Source: Onchidella celtica
Taxonomy: Eukaryota > Mollusca > Gastropoda > Systellommatophora > Onchidiidae
Assembly: GCA_963931925.1 (NCBI GenBank)
Contig: OZ007569.1
Span: 8,357,457 to 8,421,456 of the forward strand
Length of the DNA stretch: 64,000 nucleotides
Direction of reading: 5' to 3'
Shown: positions 19,384 to 32,554 of the stretch, one piece after another
Layout of the letters: every line of letters starts with the position of its first letter
How positions within the stretch are numbered: position 1 is the stretch's first letter
Made by a program: the position numbers and the translations under genes
The notes under the pieces: model-generated
What the model was told of the DNA's origin: nothing
What the model saw: the letters and a program-made list of their open reading frames with translations, nothing else
Database searches by the model: none

Positions 19384-22300
19384 GGTGGAACGATTTTTTT
19401 TTTCGTCCTATATGATTGACAATTATTATAATGGCACAGTTTGAACAGATTCAGCAGCTATATTAACTCTAACAGTCCAGCTTTTAACATTCTGCTACAT
19501 TTCCAGTCAAGTCTTGCACAGTTCCGATCGTTCACAAGAAAGCTCAACAAAAGCACAGCCCGGTCGTTTTGCAAAAAAATGGATCTCAAGCCAGCATCTT
19601 GAGAGGATCAAAAGTGTAGAACAGTTTATGGCAACAAAATTGTATTTTGGGAAGATTTTGTCCATTTGTTTACATGTCACAGCCATCAAGGCTGTCACCA
19701 AACGCCCCCGTCAACCCAAATAATCAGCTCGTTATTCTGTTCAGACAGGCTGGCATAATAATAACATGTTCCTTGTTTTGTTATTACAAACCAAACATCA
19801 AGCGCTGACCTGGATACTGAAAAACTTGAAGCAGATTTTCGCTGTCCTAAAACTATTCAGATATGATAGTACTTCAACCTGGTTTCTATCCGGTCTGGCT
19901 TGCCAAAATTATTTTTATTACACTGACAGCCTCTGTTGCAGACAGTGGGTTGCCAGTACTAGACTTATGGATTTGACAAAATTTCGAATGGTAAAGACAA
20001 TGAAAACAATCGCAATTTTGTTTTGTGTCTTCACGTTGTTCTCTATAATAATGACAGATTTTTTCACTCATATCAATTTTTGCTAATTCGACCTCTTGCC
20101 GTTTTTAAACTCGTTTGGAAATAGTAATGCTTGAGCAGATCTTTTTCAAGTTTAATCGAATCCCGCTGCCTGTAATCCTTGGCCCGTCTGTGAGTCTTTG
20201 CTTTCCTCTCGTAATATCGGACAATATAACCAATCGTTTATAATCATGTTCAAATTCAAAGTACAATTATGTGGAGAAAAACAACGAGCCCACCCACCCT
20301 CTCCCCTCCCCAACCCCGGAAGCTGATGGCACAAAGTTACTGACACAATTACAACAATGTAAATAGTATCTTTTTCTCCGATTAACCAATTAATCCTGTA
20401 CGCTATTTTACTTGTCAGGTATTCTCTCCCATAGTCCGTATACATCAGCAAATTGTAAACTCAGCTGCCACTTACTGCTAATGGTTAAGACTACGGGTCC
20501 ATAATAAAACATGTGTTCGCTACCTGTGTTGGTACTTAAAGCTTTTGTTAGAAACCCAACAGTGGAAATGATCATGTGACCATTCCAGCTGTTCTATGTG
20601 GGATAAATGGAGAAAAAAAGCTAGGAAAAAGGCATTAGGGTATTAAAGAACCTGAGTTCAGAGAGTTGACATAGGACAGAAAAGAAGGCTGCTCGCGTTA
20701 GTGATGCCAGTTGACAGCCATTTGTCATTCGAGCCAAACTTTGGGCCCGTGATTCACGAACAGTTAACTGTTTCAGGACAGTGGACTCGAGAGGTATTGT
20801 TTGTTGGCATTCAGATTTCTGGAATATTTCAGAAAGAGAGGGCTTTCATTGTGTCCCGGGTCTCTATGACATTACGAGCCAACAGCCGGGGCGACAAGAC
20901 AGCAAGAAAAGAAAATCCCAGCGTTGCATGTTTTGCCAGCATGGATATCTCAGAGCCACCGATTCCAATAAATTCTTATTCTTTCCTGTAAGAACATAAG
21001 CGTCTTTAATTCCCCTGCTCTTTACGTATTAAAATCCTATTAAGTTTCTGATTCCTCATCATGTATATAATATGAATGCCAATCAGTCTTTTAGCGGAGG
21101 CTGTCAGGCTTTCATTTCATTTTAATAACTGAGAGTTGAATGTCAATAACAATTTCAAGCGCCACTGAGCTAGATGTAGAGCTTAGGCTCTCTGTAATCA
21201 CGAGGAATGACATAAGAAAGCTGTAGCTGTATTCTATTGACATTATAATGACCTTTCTACAGATGGATATCGTAGGCGTTTTATATGGGTTTCGAAGGCG
21301 TGGGACACATGGATGTATGCCGGGAGGCATGTACGGGTGTCCCCACTCTGGTAGAAGTAAGCTATCACGGCCACAGAATGCACGAGATAATAGTGACATA
21401 TCAATAAAATGATGTAAGCTTCCGGTTAGCTTTGGCGTAGGCTAAACGTGGTGTCAGTGCCAAAAAAAAATATATAATGGCGCGGATCGTGGGGACCAGT
21501 TTTGTAGTAAACCTATTTTGGGATCTGAATATTCATAGTCGTGAGAAAATTGCAGCATCTTCCTTTTCTAAAACAGAAACTTCTAGACCGATCAATAGTG
21601 TGGTGAGCATATTAAACTACTACAAATACCAAAGGTATACAAAAAGGAGCAAAAAGAATGTTTATATGCACCCAGATATTCCATTTAAAAAGCCTGGAAA
21701 ATCGTCTACTCTCAAATATACCACTAAAAAGTAGGTATACTAATCTGGAAAAAACAGCTTTACGGTAAAATTACACCAGATACAAACTCTCTCTCTCTCA
21801 CACACTTCAGGACAATGTTCTTTTTCATATTGATTCAAACACGGCATCGGATATTACTGAAATTAAAGTTATACAATTCCCTGAGATTATTGTCATTATT
21901 CTGAATGCACAAATTGGAACATTTACTTCTTCAATTCCTTTCTTAAAACAATTTAGTGCCTTCATTTATTTTATTCTTTTTTTTTTCCCTAGATGGAATG
22001 ACAGCACGGGAAACTACTGCAGACCGATTTACAGAATTGGATATTTTCACCATGACATAAAAGTATGGCTGGCAAAATACCAAATCATTCACTGTAGTAA
22101 AACTGCTCAATAGGGCTGGCCCATACCCCATGGGACAATGGGTATTGATGTTTTCTTCCTCTTTGTGAAATTAATTCCGCTCCATAGAAAGCTTTTTTAA
22201 CAAAAAAAAATGCCATAGGATGAATCGATCGAAGCAGAGATATATTATGTTAATTTAAAGCAGATGATCCGATAATCAGTATTTATGTAAATTGAAAATT

Positions 22301-22720
22301 CAAATTTACAAAATCCCATCGTAATTTTCCAATGTCCTTTCTAAGTTTGTTTGGTTGTTGTTGTTGTTTTTTCAGCCTCCCGGTGAAAGGTTTTGTTTTG
22401 TTGTTGTTGTTGTTTTTTCGAATTCTCCAAATTTCAAATTTAAGCCTAAGATTAAACTTAAGCCGTATCGAGAATCTGATCTGACATCTATTTCACAGTC
22501 GATTGCGATGTCCTAACAGTTGCCCTAATGCAAAACAGCAAGGGCACCTTGTAACATTGTAACAATTACTCCCTAGTTCAATTCATGGCCACAGGAGAGT
22601 CAGCGAAAATAAATGTTACTTTTCGATAAGATACTGGAGTATGAATACGCCATGCTTTGAACTACAATGATATTAACATTTCGCAAACTACTGAAGAAAT
22701 CAATATTTTTGGCGCCCTTG
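19384..22720. other. Unannotated stretch, no gene recognised
   Basis: Over 3.3 kb of A+T-rich DNA with T- and A-runs (19396-19405, 21971-21984, 22200-22209), a short (CT)n near 21789-21799 and TTG tracts near 22353-22417. Frames of 60-106 codons occur on both strands and none has a recognised domain. No inverted terminal repeats were found. Confidence 0.55.
22353..22417. repeat. Paired TTG/T-run tracts
   Basis: Two similar segments, TTGGTTGTTGTTGTTG plus TTTTTT and TTTTGTTGTTGTTGTTG plus TTTTTT, separated by about 20 bp containing CAGCCTCCCGGTGAAAGG. Possibly a local duplication. Confidence 0.8.
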
Positions 22721-22886
22721 ACAACTGTTCACAAAAGGACAACTGTTCACATAAAGACAACCGTTCACATAAAGACAAGTGCTCACATAAGGATAACTGT
22801 TCACATAAAGACAACCGTTCACATAAAGACAAGTGCTCACATAAGGACAGCTGTTCATATAAAGGCAACTATTCATATAAGGGCAT
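22721..22886. repeat. 18-bp minisatellite with 54-bp higher-order period
   Basis: About nine units of the type TGTTCACATAAAGACAAC. Three variants (CGTTCACATAAAGACAAG, TGCTCACATAAGGATAAC, TGTTCACATAAAGACAAC) recur in the same order, so the array also has a 54-bp period. The unit is six codons, giving hexapeptide repeats in every frame: SHKDNC, VHIKTT and, on the minus strand, LSLCEQ. The last two units are the most diverged. I treat it as non-coding because no exon context is visible. Confidence 0.93.
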
Positions 22887-25156
22887 CACAATTCGTGTAA
22901 ATTCTCACATATCATAAGAATCGCCTCAATCCCAAACCACACAAACAAGAATTCAACTAGGTAGTTCATCATTATGAATTCGTCAGTTCCTGGTTAGAAC
23001 AGCGTCAGCCTGGGGATACATCCCTGAATGTAATTAGGTGGTAGTAAATTCTTATTTCCGACTTAAGTCTTTCCGCCCCGTTGAAATTTCTGAAAGATAA
23101 AAACCTGCGTCGATGGGCTCGAAATACCCATAAGGCGATTTTGCGTCCAAGGTCAACACTCATACATCACTCTCATGCAGGTAATTATCATTATTTGTTT
23201 TCATCTTTAATATATTTGTTCGTTAGGACTTACAATATTCTTGGGTTGTTTTTTTTTTTTTTTCGTCTTTTCAAAGATTTTTTTGTCTCGGTAGTTTTCC
23301 CAACAATAATTTAACTCTTTGGCTACTAAATCCGTGAGAACTGGATTTTCTAAAATCTTGCCGATATGTATTTTGCAATATGCTTTCATTTAGATTTATG
23401 AGAGCCAATGTGAATCTAAACTATGATATTCATGTGCAATTTAAAATTATTAAATTGAGAACCAATTACGTACAGCATACGTATGTAACTGTAAAGGATT
23501 CTCAGCAATATTGTGCCAGCATTGAAAAGGTTAAATAACCTAAGCTGTTTAAAGTTCTTCACCTCTGTGTGCTGTCCATATCTGGGATAATCACGCCGTT
23601 CCGCCTCATACAATCTTTCATCACCCTTGCCATGCGGACAAAAGGCAACATCAGAATCTAATCAAGCATCCTTAGATTACTTGTACGATTTCCTCATTAA
23701 GCTGAAACCTGAATGTGTTTCCATACTCGTCTACAGATCTGTTCAGTGGTTTCCATAACACATTAACACACACGAGATAAAGATTATGCCTGGAAGGGGC
23801 ATTAAAGCAACAGGAATTTAATAACCAACCACGACATGTTCTCACAATGGCAAGAAAATGTTTCTGTCGGCCTGGGATAATCTGCCATGCCATATGCATG
23901 CACCGAGTGCCAGAGACGCCGGTACGCGCGCGGTGCATGGAAAAGTTACAAATACACAACTGCACATTTCCAGAGATTACAGGGAAAACCACTTACAGTT
24001 CCAGAGCTCTTGGGAGGGTCGACATGTCATTTAAGAAGCCGTGCCATTGTTACGCTGGGAAATCATCGCCGATGCTTAAGTTATTCAGATTGGCTTACGT
24101 GTGGAAAGCAAGAGGATTATGGAGTTAAGCTAGGGATGTTCTGGGGTGAACTCGCAGATAATACGCCAAAATCATCGGTTGTCGATTCAGCTTGCACCGC
24201 TGGGATTGATCACAGAGACGCTAGAACCGTCAGTTCGGGCATTGTATGTTACGGTATTGGCAGACATTTAACAATAGCTATTTATATGATCAAAGGTATA
24301 GTTTCCTTTAAGACTTCCAACAGTCAAGAAGAAATATCCAAAAAATTGCAAAATCAGTGGGGAAAATGAGAAAGGAAGATGATTTCAGCTTCAGGTTTTC
24401 GTCTCTGAAATCTTTCTCGTCGTTGTCTGTGAAATCTGAAACACCGAGGCCCATTTCTTCAGCCAAAGCATTCAATATAGAACTTGCGCCATGAAACGTG
24501 GCTAGCTTTCCATTTCTTTTGTATACTAATGGGACTTACAAAACGAACGGTATTCGTCTGCTGCGTCTTGATGGTACGCTGACAATGTGTGGCCCGAGGG
24601 TCAGTTTTGTGAAAGATCTTGCTAAAATGTAACCACGATACCAAGAGGATAAGATACAAAAGTTAAATGAGTAATAAAGTGGCTCTGATGCATCGGGGTG
24701 GAATGGGCCGTTCATTCAAACCTTGTTAACTCTGATCAGATTAGGGACAAACGTCTGAAAAAGATCTTTGTATTCATGCTTTTCGAGCCTTTCTTTTGAC
24801 AGTTTCTAACATCAGTGGAAAATTCCCCTTTGGGTGGTGAGTGAAAAGGTATTGCTTATTGAATGCGCTTCGACAGATATGTTTCAGTATATTTATATAT
24901 ATATATTTGGTTCATTCATTCATCTATCTGTTCATTCACTCATTCATTAGCATCACACACTCACTCATCCATTCCTATTTTCCTCTCACTAATCTTTTGT
25001 CTGTCTATTTTTTTAATTTTTTTTTATGGTTAGTAATCATATTAATATATAATATACAAGCCTGAAAACCCGTTCTACGAACGGAATAGGAAGGAAAGAA
25101 AAGGCAGTGTGACAGTGACAGATGATGACAATGGGTTAACTATTGTGACATACCGG
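22887..25156. other. Unannotated stretch, no gene recognised
   Basis: Includes T-run 23250-23264 and an imperfect TTCA/ATTC tract at 24909-24990. The 160-codon plus frame at 23887-24369 is the longest frame not made of simple repeat in the window. It has no signal peptide, domain or splice context that I recognise, and one such frame is expected by chance in 64 kb. Confidence 0.5.
24909..24990. repeat. Imperfect (TTCA)n tract
   Basis: TTCATTCATTCATCTATCTG, then TTCATTCACTCATTCATT and further CACTCACTCATCC variants. An interrupted tetranucleotide repeat. Confidence 0.8.
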
Positions 25157-25370
25157 CGTCAATCTCCCTAATCCAGACCCTTTCCTTTTCCTAGGCATAT
25201 TAAAAGCTTAGATCTGGTCTAGACTAATTAGAAAGCTGAAACCTAACCAAAGCCAAAAAGGTTTGCTGTTGAGCAACGAAATGAAAGTCCTGCTGTTGGG
25301 CGCTGCTTTAAACAGTTAAAATGTGTGATGGCCACCCACTTACAACAATCGTTGCCGCTTGAAACGTTGG
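25157..25370 (+). repeat. Diverged tandem duplication D3, copy 1
   Basis: Shares with 25450-25652, in order, CCTAATCCAGA, CTTTCCTTTTCCTAG, AGATCTGGTCTAGA, CTAATYAGAA, GCTGAAACYTAACCA, AAAATGTGTGAYGGC and AATCGTTG. Indels of up to ~50 bp separate the blocks, so the duplication is old. Confidence 0.75.
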
Positions 25371-25449
25371 CCCTGTACTGTGGCGTCAATCTCTTACTTA
25401 CTTACTTATGGATACTTATGGATTAATGGGTCTAGGGTAGCGTTAGCTA
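25371..25449. other. Spacer between D3 copies
   Basis: Contains a short CTTACTTACTTATGG stutter and nothing else recognised. Confidence 0.4.
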
Positions 25450-25652
25450 ATAGTCGACCTAATCCAGAATCTTTCCTTTCCTAGATCTAGTCTAGAATGT
25501 AGGCATAGGCTATTGAAAACACATTCTAAAACACAGATATATAGACCTAGACTAGATGTAAACTAATCAGAACGAAGTTGAAACTTAACCACAGTTGTGC
25601 ACTGTTTTAAAATGTGTGACGGCGGAAGTTGGCGGTAATCGTTGGCGTAAAA
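25450..25652 (+). repeat. Diverged tandem duplication D3, copy 2
   Basis: Second copy of the preceding duplicated segment, same orientation, with an internal insertion around 25505-25550. Confidence 0.75.
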
Positions 25653-25740
25653 CATCATGAGTTAAATAGGTCTGATTACTTCAGTCGATGAAATATTATG
25701 AGAAAATGCATTCTTGAAGGTACAGTGCACGCAAATCATT

Positions 25741-25796
25741 AGATCTGCGTCCTCATGATAAGACATGTAGATCTGCGTCCTCATGATAAGACATGT
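25741..25796. repeat. 28-bp exact tandem duplication
   Basis: Unit AGATCTGCGTCCTCATGATA plus AGACATGT occurs twice without a mismatch at 25741 and 25769, so it is a very recent duplication or an assembly artefact. Confidence 0.95.
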
Positions 25797-26503
25797 AATT
25801 TGGGGGTCTATTCCGAGGCCGTTTAGCACAATCGGCTATATTGCGAGGCGATTCAACAAAATCGGCGATTGTAATCGCTCAAGCAATTTGCGCACAGAAT
25901 ACTATAATCGATGACAAAAAATTGCCGCAAATTTGCCGAAAATTTGATGTGTCGCAACACAAAAACGGAAACAAACGTTCTGTTATTTCTCAAATATATT
26001 TAAATTTTATGTGCCGGCGACACGACCACAGACTATACTAAACACTGTGTAAAATTTGAAGGCCATAGAATCAACATTAACGGAGGAGTAGCGACAGAGG
26101 CGCGCGCAATGTCGTAAAGTTTCTCTTTTATTAGTATAGATAAGTAAATATCAGGTTTATTTTTTCTAGAGTATGCGTGAAAGAGACGATATTTTATTTA
26201 CTTCCTTGTGCCTGCCTTGTGGAAACCAACTTTGTTTACAGTTTGTTAGGGCCAATTAAAAAATTTAAAGCCAGACCGACGAAACCGATAGGCTGTTCTA
26301 ACAATTCAACATGGCGCTATGAATCAGTTGCTTGGGTTTCTACAACATTTAAGCTTTTGATATTTCTATTCCTTAATGAAAGCAATACGCTGGTGGTGAA
26401 ATGAGTCATGTTTTGTCTGGGTGGCAGTGGGAGATGTGAACTAGGGAGTTAGACAGGACCTCCTGCACAGGTGAGACTGACACAAGTTTGTCTGATTGGT
26501 TCT

Positions 26504-26520
26504 GGGGGGGGGGGGGGGGG
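26504..26520. repeat. Poly-G run
   Basis: Seventeen consecutive G on the plus strand. With the nearby A-run at 26571-26584 it is a likely indel-prone site for sequencing. Confidence 0.95.
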
Positions 26521-28207
26521 TCAACTCTCGAGAGTCACCTGCCACAAGGACAGAGTTTGGACAGTGAGTCAAAAAAAAAAAAAACAAATGGAAAAGTGAC
26601 TGGACTCAAAGCGTCATCAGCCTCGAAGACATAAGTCCGCTCCATAAGACAGCAATTGTTAGACGTTGGCGTCCTTAAACCAGTTGGTTGTGACTGTAGG
26701 AGTTGCACAAAATTCCAATTGTTATCTAAGTAGAATACAAATTTTAGTCAAAGTAAACAGAAAGTCAGACAAGTTCACAAATTACAGTTCTATGATTCGC
26801 TTGTTCGCCATAGGTTGAATTTAAACGACACTAAAGCTGGCAGTGTTAAACGAATTATTATTTTTTTAATCAATATTAAACCTGTAGCTATACATCTAAC
26901 AAACCGGAAGTAGACTGCACGTACTGTATAACTTCACTCCGCTTAATTGAACGCCGTATAAACGGTCGATAGTGGGACGCGGTTCCGCAATAACGGTGGT
27001 GTATTTAGAACAATAATCTCGTTCAGCTAATCCTCTTTCATTATGAAAACCTTAATCCAAAGCTGAATGAAAGGAATACACTACAGATTTCCGCCAGGCT
27101 GAATAGTTTTAAACGTGTTTTAAGCGATATGTTTCCAGTTGTGCCATCGACATGTCAGCGCTATATTTGTCCCAATTCCGGAAGGGCACTACAGATCAAG
27201 TAATTGACAACTCCATCACATAATTATCTATTTGAACATTATCACAAAAACCAAAGACATTTCCACACCGCTGAAAAAAAGCTTTTTGAAAACCCACAGA
27301 AAATTGGTGCGACCTCCGAAGAGTTTGGAATAAACTTACAAGTGTAAAACAAAAACAAAAAAGACAGTATGTTGCAAAACCATGAGTAGAAACGAATAAT
27401 AATTAAACTAGGCAATAAAACACAAGCTTTGAGACCTTAGATGCTTGTTCTGTAAAAGAAAAAAATTGTAGATACATGAAGTTACGAAACTGAATTAATA
27501 AACACCGAGCAGTCACGTAACTATCTTGGCTGTTTTCATGGCCACATTTTAACATTTCCAACACGGTCTGGGTAAGTCATATCAAACCTATAGAACCATC
27601 TATCAAACACTGACACGCTGTAAATATGGAGACTTTTAAAAGGTTTGAATAATCCAAAATCTGTGTAGTGACCTACTCCCTTTCTCTCCCCCACCCCCCC
27701 CCCCCAACCCCCACTAAACCCACTAAATGACCTGGACATTTCATTATACAATTCGAATTTAGTCTTTGACATGAATGAGCTAATGATAATATTCGTCAAA
27801 TAGTTAGTTTTGTTTCTGTATTATGAATACTTATAATGAATTTTCACATTGGTAATCCGCTGTTATGTCATCATTTTTAGGTTAGCAGAAAAATGTACTG
27901 ACACGGCAAGTCAAATCTGATCCACAACTCACCTGGCAGTTATCTCCTGTGCGCAGTGAGCGACACAGTTTTGTTCATGACTACTCCAAGAAAGGGACTA
28001 TGAACAGCCAGCTAGTGGGTCCCTCAACCTCAAGCTCTCAAGAGTAAAAGGCAATGCGTCGGTGGTAGTTTTTGGTCACTTAGAGATTACCTAGTTGATA
28101 GTCGATACCAGACGCGATGTCCAAAGGATGAGCAAATGGTCATTTAATGTTTGTTGGACGATTGGTTTAATTTTCTGATCGGACATATTCAGGATCTGAA
28201 ACATCTT

Positions 28208-28256
28208 CTCTCTCTCTCTCTGTCTCCCCCCCCCCTCCCCCCCACCTCTCTCTCTC
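28208..28256. repeat. (CT)n and C-run
   Basis: CTCTCTCTCTCTCTGTCTCC, a C-run interrupted by CTCC, then CTCTCTCTCTCC. Low complexity pyrimidine tract. Confidence 0.93.
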
Positions 28257-29613
28257 CTAAGACCCTCTGCTATTTGCAGATAAGCAATTTATTTGTCTGG
28301 ACTGGATTTGTTATTGTTGTTGTTTTTCTGTCTCTTTTAATGTTATTTTTTATTGTTGTTAATTTCACTACTTGCAAAAGGAACAGTTATGTCTAGTAGA
28401 ATAATAGCACGTTTTGGCGGTGCCTTGGATTGGGCTCTTTCACGTACAATACTATAAACTTTTCTCAATTTAGCGCTACTCACTTGTTGAAATAGTTGTT
28501 GACAGCAGATTTCTACCGAAATTGTTCTGAAAGATTCGCAAATTTCACGTGGCTGAAAATGCAATTTGCGTCCTTTGAGAAAACAGACAATGTTCAGAAA
28601 TCACTCGAACAGCAGTCAGCACCACACTTTGGGGTACAAAACACGGCATTTCCAGACTACACCTCTTCAGAAAAATCGTTAAAAAAAAAACAAGCGATTT
28701 TTTCTCCCTCCCGAGTTGTCAGTCAAAGCCATAAAACCCATTCAGAAATGATTACTTGGAAGCCAGCTAGGAGGAGTAGTCGGTGGGCATTAGTTCTTAA
28801 CTCCATCAGAGAATCACTTCGGGTTTATGCACTTTCTCCGCGCCCGCATTAATCAGCTATGTGATATTTCTTGCATAACTTTGCGGTCTAATATATAGGT
28901 TAACTCTTCAGCCGAAAAATGTTTGACTAATAATTAACAAAACTATTCTGTGCGTCTGAAAGACACCAATAGCAGTCGCTGGTTGTCTTTTCATCCAGTT
29001 GCGTCAGGCTACAGGTAATTGAAAAAAGAGACCAAAAAATGAGAGACACAGGCGTTAGAGCCAGAGTTACATTAGTATTCAGTTCTTTATGAAGTTATGG
29101 TTGGGCGTCGCTTACGTTTTAATTTTTTTTCTCTCTCCACCGCCCAACCAAGATAAATATCATCTCACTACAATGACCCATTTTGATGAAATATTTATTC
29201 CTTTTCTCTTGCCAATCTAAGAATGTATTATGATCAAAGAGTTTATAATAAACCTAGAGGTAAGACTCGGTCACGTCACATGTCCGCAAATAGAAAGCCC
29301 GGCAGCCATCTTTTCTTACGACAAGCGATTGCAAATACTGTGTCAAGGCCAGTGCTTATGAAAGTAGTTTTTGTCGGAAGGCCTCAGTATTTTATTCTTG
29401 TTCATTCCTCTTTAGAGATGGATGTTCAAATTCATCCGTACATTTTGTATTTTGCCATAATTCATAATGTTTGTTTTTTTGTTGTTTTTTTTGGTGGGAT
29501 TACATTTCTTACATTTTCGTGGTTCACCCAATCCATAAATTAAGTCTGCTCATTACTACTGTAATCCCCGTTCAAACAATCTGAAAGACCGTATTATTTT
29601 AGGCTTAGATTTG

Positions 29614-29713
29614 TTTACTTTAGCCCTACTGTCTAGGTTGAGGCAGGCTTGCCGTAAGTTGGCTTTACTTTAGCCGTACTGTCTAGGTCGAGGCAGGCTT
29701 GCCGTAGGTTGGC
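29614..29713. repeat. 50-bp tandem duplication
   Basis: Units starting TTTACTTTAGCC at 29614 and 29664 differ at about three positions (CCTA/CGTA, GGTTG/GGTCG, GTAAG/GTAGG). The unit contains GAGGCAGGCTTGCCGTA. Confidence 0.95.
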
Positions 29714-30888
29714 CGCCATCTTTACTTCACCTACCGACGACGCCACGCGGAGACTTGCGTAGCGCTAGTCTGACCTCTAGCTATATATAACCTCTTTGAT
29801 TATGATAATAATTCATGTACGGGATGTTCCGATCATATTTATTTATTTAACTAAACGATTCATCGGACCCGTGTCCAGACCGTGGGAAGAGCCGTGATGG
29901 TCCTGGACTAAGCTGGGCGGCTCAAATATGCACAGAAATAAAATGTTCATAGACATAAATCAACAAACAAACAACACTTTTTATTTTTAATTAAAAGTCA
30001 GTAGATAACACGATGCGGGAGGGGGGTGGCTGGCTGTGTCTCTGGACCCAGATGAACACATGATCCGATACCACTGAAGGACCCTATCTCAAGGAAGTCC
30101 TTTCTCTATTCTAAAAAGAAAACCATTCTCTGTATTTATCTTTTCATGACACTATCTGCCCGACGGAAGTGTGGCGCAATACATTCGCTCGAATCTCTGA
30201 CCAGCGTGTAGCGTCACTACATCATTAGCTTACTGTAGTTCAGCGACCTGTGAAAACACCTTTCGCACTGTAAACCTTTCCAAACTAAAGCTATAGAAAT
30301 CAACCTACGACACCTTTCGGACTCCGACGTTCATCATTTATGCAGAAACAGCGACATTAATTTCGTCCCCAAGCCAAAATTCCCAGACAATTCTAACATT
30401 TTCAGAGCCAAAATGAACAGCCAATTATCACAGGAACATCATCACACTTCTTTGTCTGACACATTCCAATTTCGACCTAATTGATCTTTTTGAACATTCT
30501 TAATGGCAGTGACCTTTTCTTATGTCATCTTGCCCTCGCCGCATGGATGGGATGTTACCTGTCAATCTATTATGTCCCAATCTAGATCTATTAACACCTT
30601 GATATTGCTTTACAATCGGCTTCGGTTCTCAGTGGTAGTTATCAATTGATAGATTTCTTATTTCGTTAATGTTTGGGCGAGAACATAAATAAAACACAAA
30701 TATTCTACTAACTTACTGGCCGTATCTGGCCAGATCTCTGTATTGTAAAACTCTCAGATTATCTAGAGATGTCTGAGACACAACGGTGTTTGTGATACTC
30801 ACACGTTTAATCCCTGAGGTGTCAGACACAACCGCGGCCGCCTCGCCAACATCAAGGGCTTGAGCTTTTCTATGGTGACATTAAAATT

Positions 30889-30924
30889 ACACATCATCAT
30901 CATTATCATCATCGACATCATCAC
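30889..30924. repeat. Imperfect (ATC)n tract
   Basis: CATCATCATCATTATCATCATCGACATCATC. A similar TTA/ATC tract follows at 31075-31113. Confidence 0.85.
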
Positions 30925-31074
30925 TACCGCCTCATTTAGAACAATCTGACGACACGACGCAAAATGTGTCAACTGATTTTAAATTGTCAAAAGATAAGAT
31001 CGCGGTTTGTTGAATCACTATCTGCAACCTGCCGACATTCAAAACGCAGTCTGACGTTCGCCGAGCAAACATTT

Positions 31075-31113
31075 TTATTATTATTATTGACATCGGCATC
31101 AGCATCATCATCA
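31075..31113. repeat. Imperfect (ATT)n/(ATC)n tract
   Basis: TTTATTATTATTATTGACATCGGCATCAGCATCATCATCATT. It reads as Asn/Asp-rich on the minus strand. Confidence 0.85.
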
Positions 31114-32488
31114 TTATGGCCATGGTCGTCGTCAGATCCGCCACATACATAAATAAAACTTAAGAAACAACAAATATATGACTTTCTAAGCAGCATCCGC
31201 CCATCTCTCTCTAGCTTCATTGGTGTAGTTCTCTAGAACCCACCAAAGATAGGCCAGTGACCGCCAATTCCCCTCTGTGAAATCTGCTGAACAGAAAAAG
31301 TCCGTAAGACGCTGATTTAATCCCTTCTCCGCTGAAATCTTCGCTTGGATTTTAATGCCGCAGCCAAATAATGACATTAGGGCAGCTTAATTACAGGAGA
31401 GAATACACATGAAAAGAGCTGTATTTACCTTATTCTGGACACTGAAAAGAAACTACAGATCCGCCAATGGGTGCAACATTGATTTCCGACGAAGATTCTC
31501 TGATTAATAACGGACAAAAACGAGAGCAAATGCAACGTCTGTGATCCCAAAGGAATGGCCACCTAATCAAGAATTTAACCAAAGGCCACAGATACGTTCC
31601 CAGCACGCAAGTTCAAATTACGCAAAGTTCACTTGCTGAAACGCTCCATGGCAACCATGTATGTGGGTCCGGAGATATCTTGCAAAGCCTTATTCCAAAA
31701 AAACTGAAAACATTTTCTTTATTTGTTTAATATGCTTTTCAAGTACACTGACAAAAGATAATGACTCCCCAGGAAATGTTTACTCTGCTAAGGAAATGCA
31801 ATCGTACTGAGAATAATATCAAGACATAAATCCAAGTAAAAAAAACTACAAATTCTTACAGGAAATTTACATTTCCACATCCTTTTCTCTCCTTGGATGT
31901 AATTTATGCACAATCCAATACTTCAACTACCACATCGTTGGCTGAAAACTCATTAATCTACAATTTATGAAAATTCACGAACTTGCAAGTTATAGCTTAA
32001 ATCAATGAAACCTCGCACTTCTTTTTAAGTCTGCAACTGCTGCTTCCTTTTTAGATTTACGCGACATTTCATTTGACTCTGCGCTCATGTTTTACGGGCA
32101 ACCATTTGATTTTGATATTCGAGATCTGCCTGACATTTGATTTTACTTTAAGGTCATGTTTCATGAGCAACAGTTGGATTTTGCAATTTCGTGACAACTG
32201 GATTGTATTAGTACAGCGGAGAAATATATTGTCGTTGTTTTAAAGACGTCTAGGGACTGCAGTATGTAAGCTTTTCTTTTCCCTTTCCCCAAGTGCTTGC
32301 ATTAGCTCCTGAAGCTCACGTCCAGACTGTATTCTAAACTTCTAGCACAGTTCCGGTGAGTTTACTTAATAACCTTTATCATACTAAATGGTCTTGTTAA
32401 AACTGTGGCGTTTATATCGAACCTACAGCATGGAACTTTTGGTTGTCTTGTTGCTTTTTCCAACGCCTCCCACTCACCCCCAGCACAA

Positions 32489-32554
32489 ACAAACACACAC
32501 ACACAGAGCACGTTATACAGCTTCGTGTGAAATAGGGAAAGGGGGGGGGGGGGG
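32489..32554. repeat. (AC)n followed by G-run
   Basis: ACAAACACACACACACAGAG, then after about 30 bp a run of G from 32540 to 32553 leading into GTTGGGTGGGAGGGAGGG. This G-rich stretch has four or more GGG blocks and could fold as a G-quadruplex. Confidence 0.85.

Larger units (their letters stand above)
25797..29613. other. Unannotated stretch with homopolymers, no gene recognised
   Basis: Holds a G-run (26504-26520), an A-run (26571-26584), a C-rich run (27689-27707) and a (CT)n plus C-run (28208-28256). GCCGTATAAACGGTCGATAG near 26952 looks like part of an old repeat but I could not place it. Frames up to 118 codons (28496-28852) are unrecognised. Confidence 0.55.

Noticed and set aside
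22721-22886. CRISPR-like array of regular short repeats (also 10548-10935 and 59857-60672)
   Set aside because: The units are contiguous tandem repeats with no unique spacers, in a eukaryotic context. They are minisatellites.
23887-24369. 160-codon plus-strand frame, longest that is not simple repeat
   Set aside because: No domain, signal peptide or membrane segment. Partly overlapped by another plus frame in a different phase and a minus frame. A rough estimate gives a fair probability of one such frame by chance in 64 kb.
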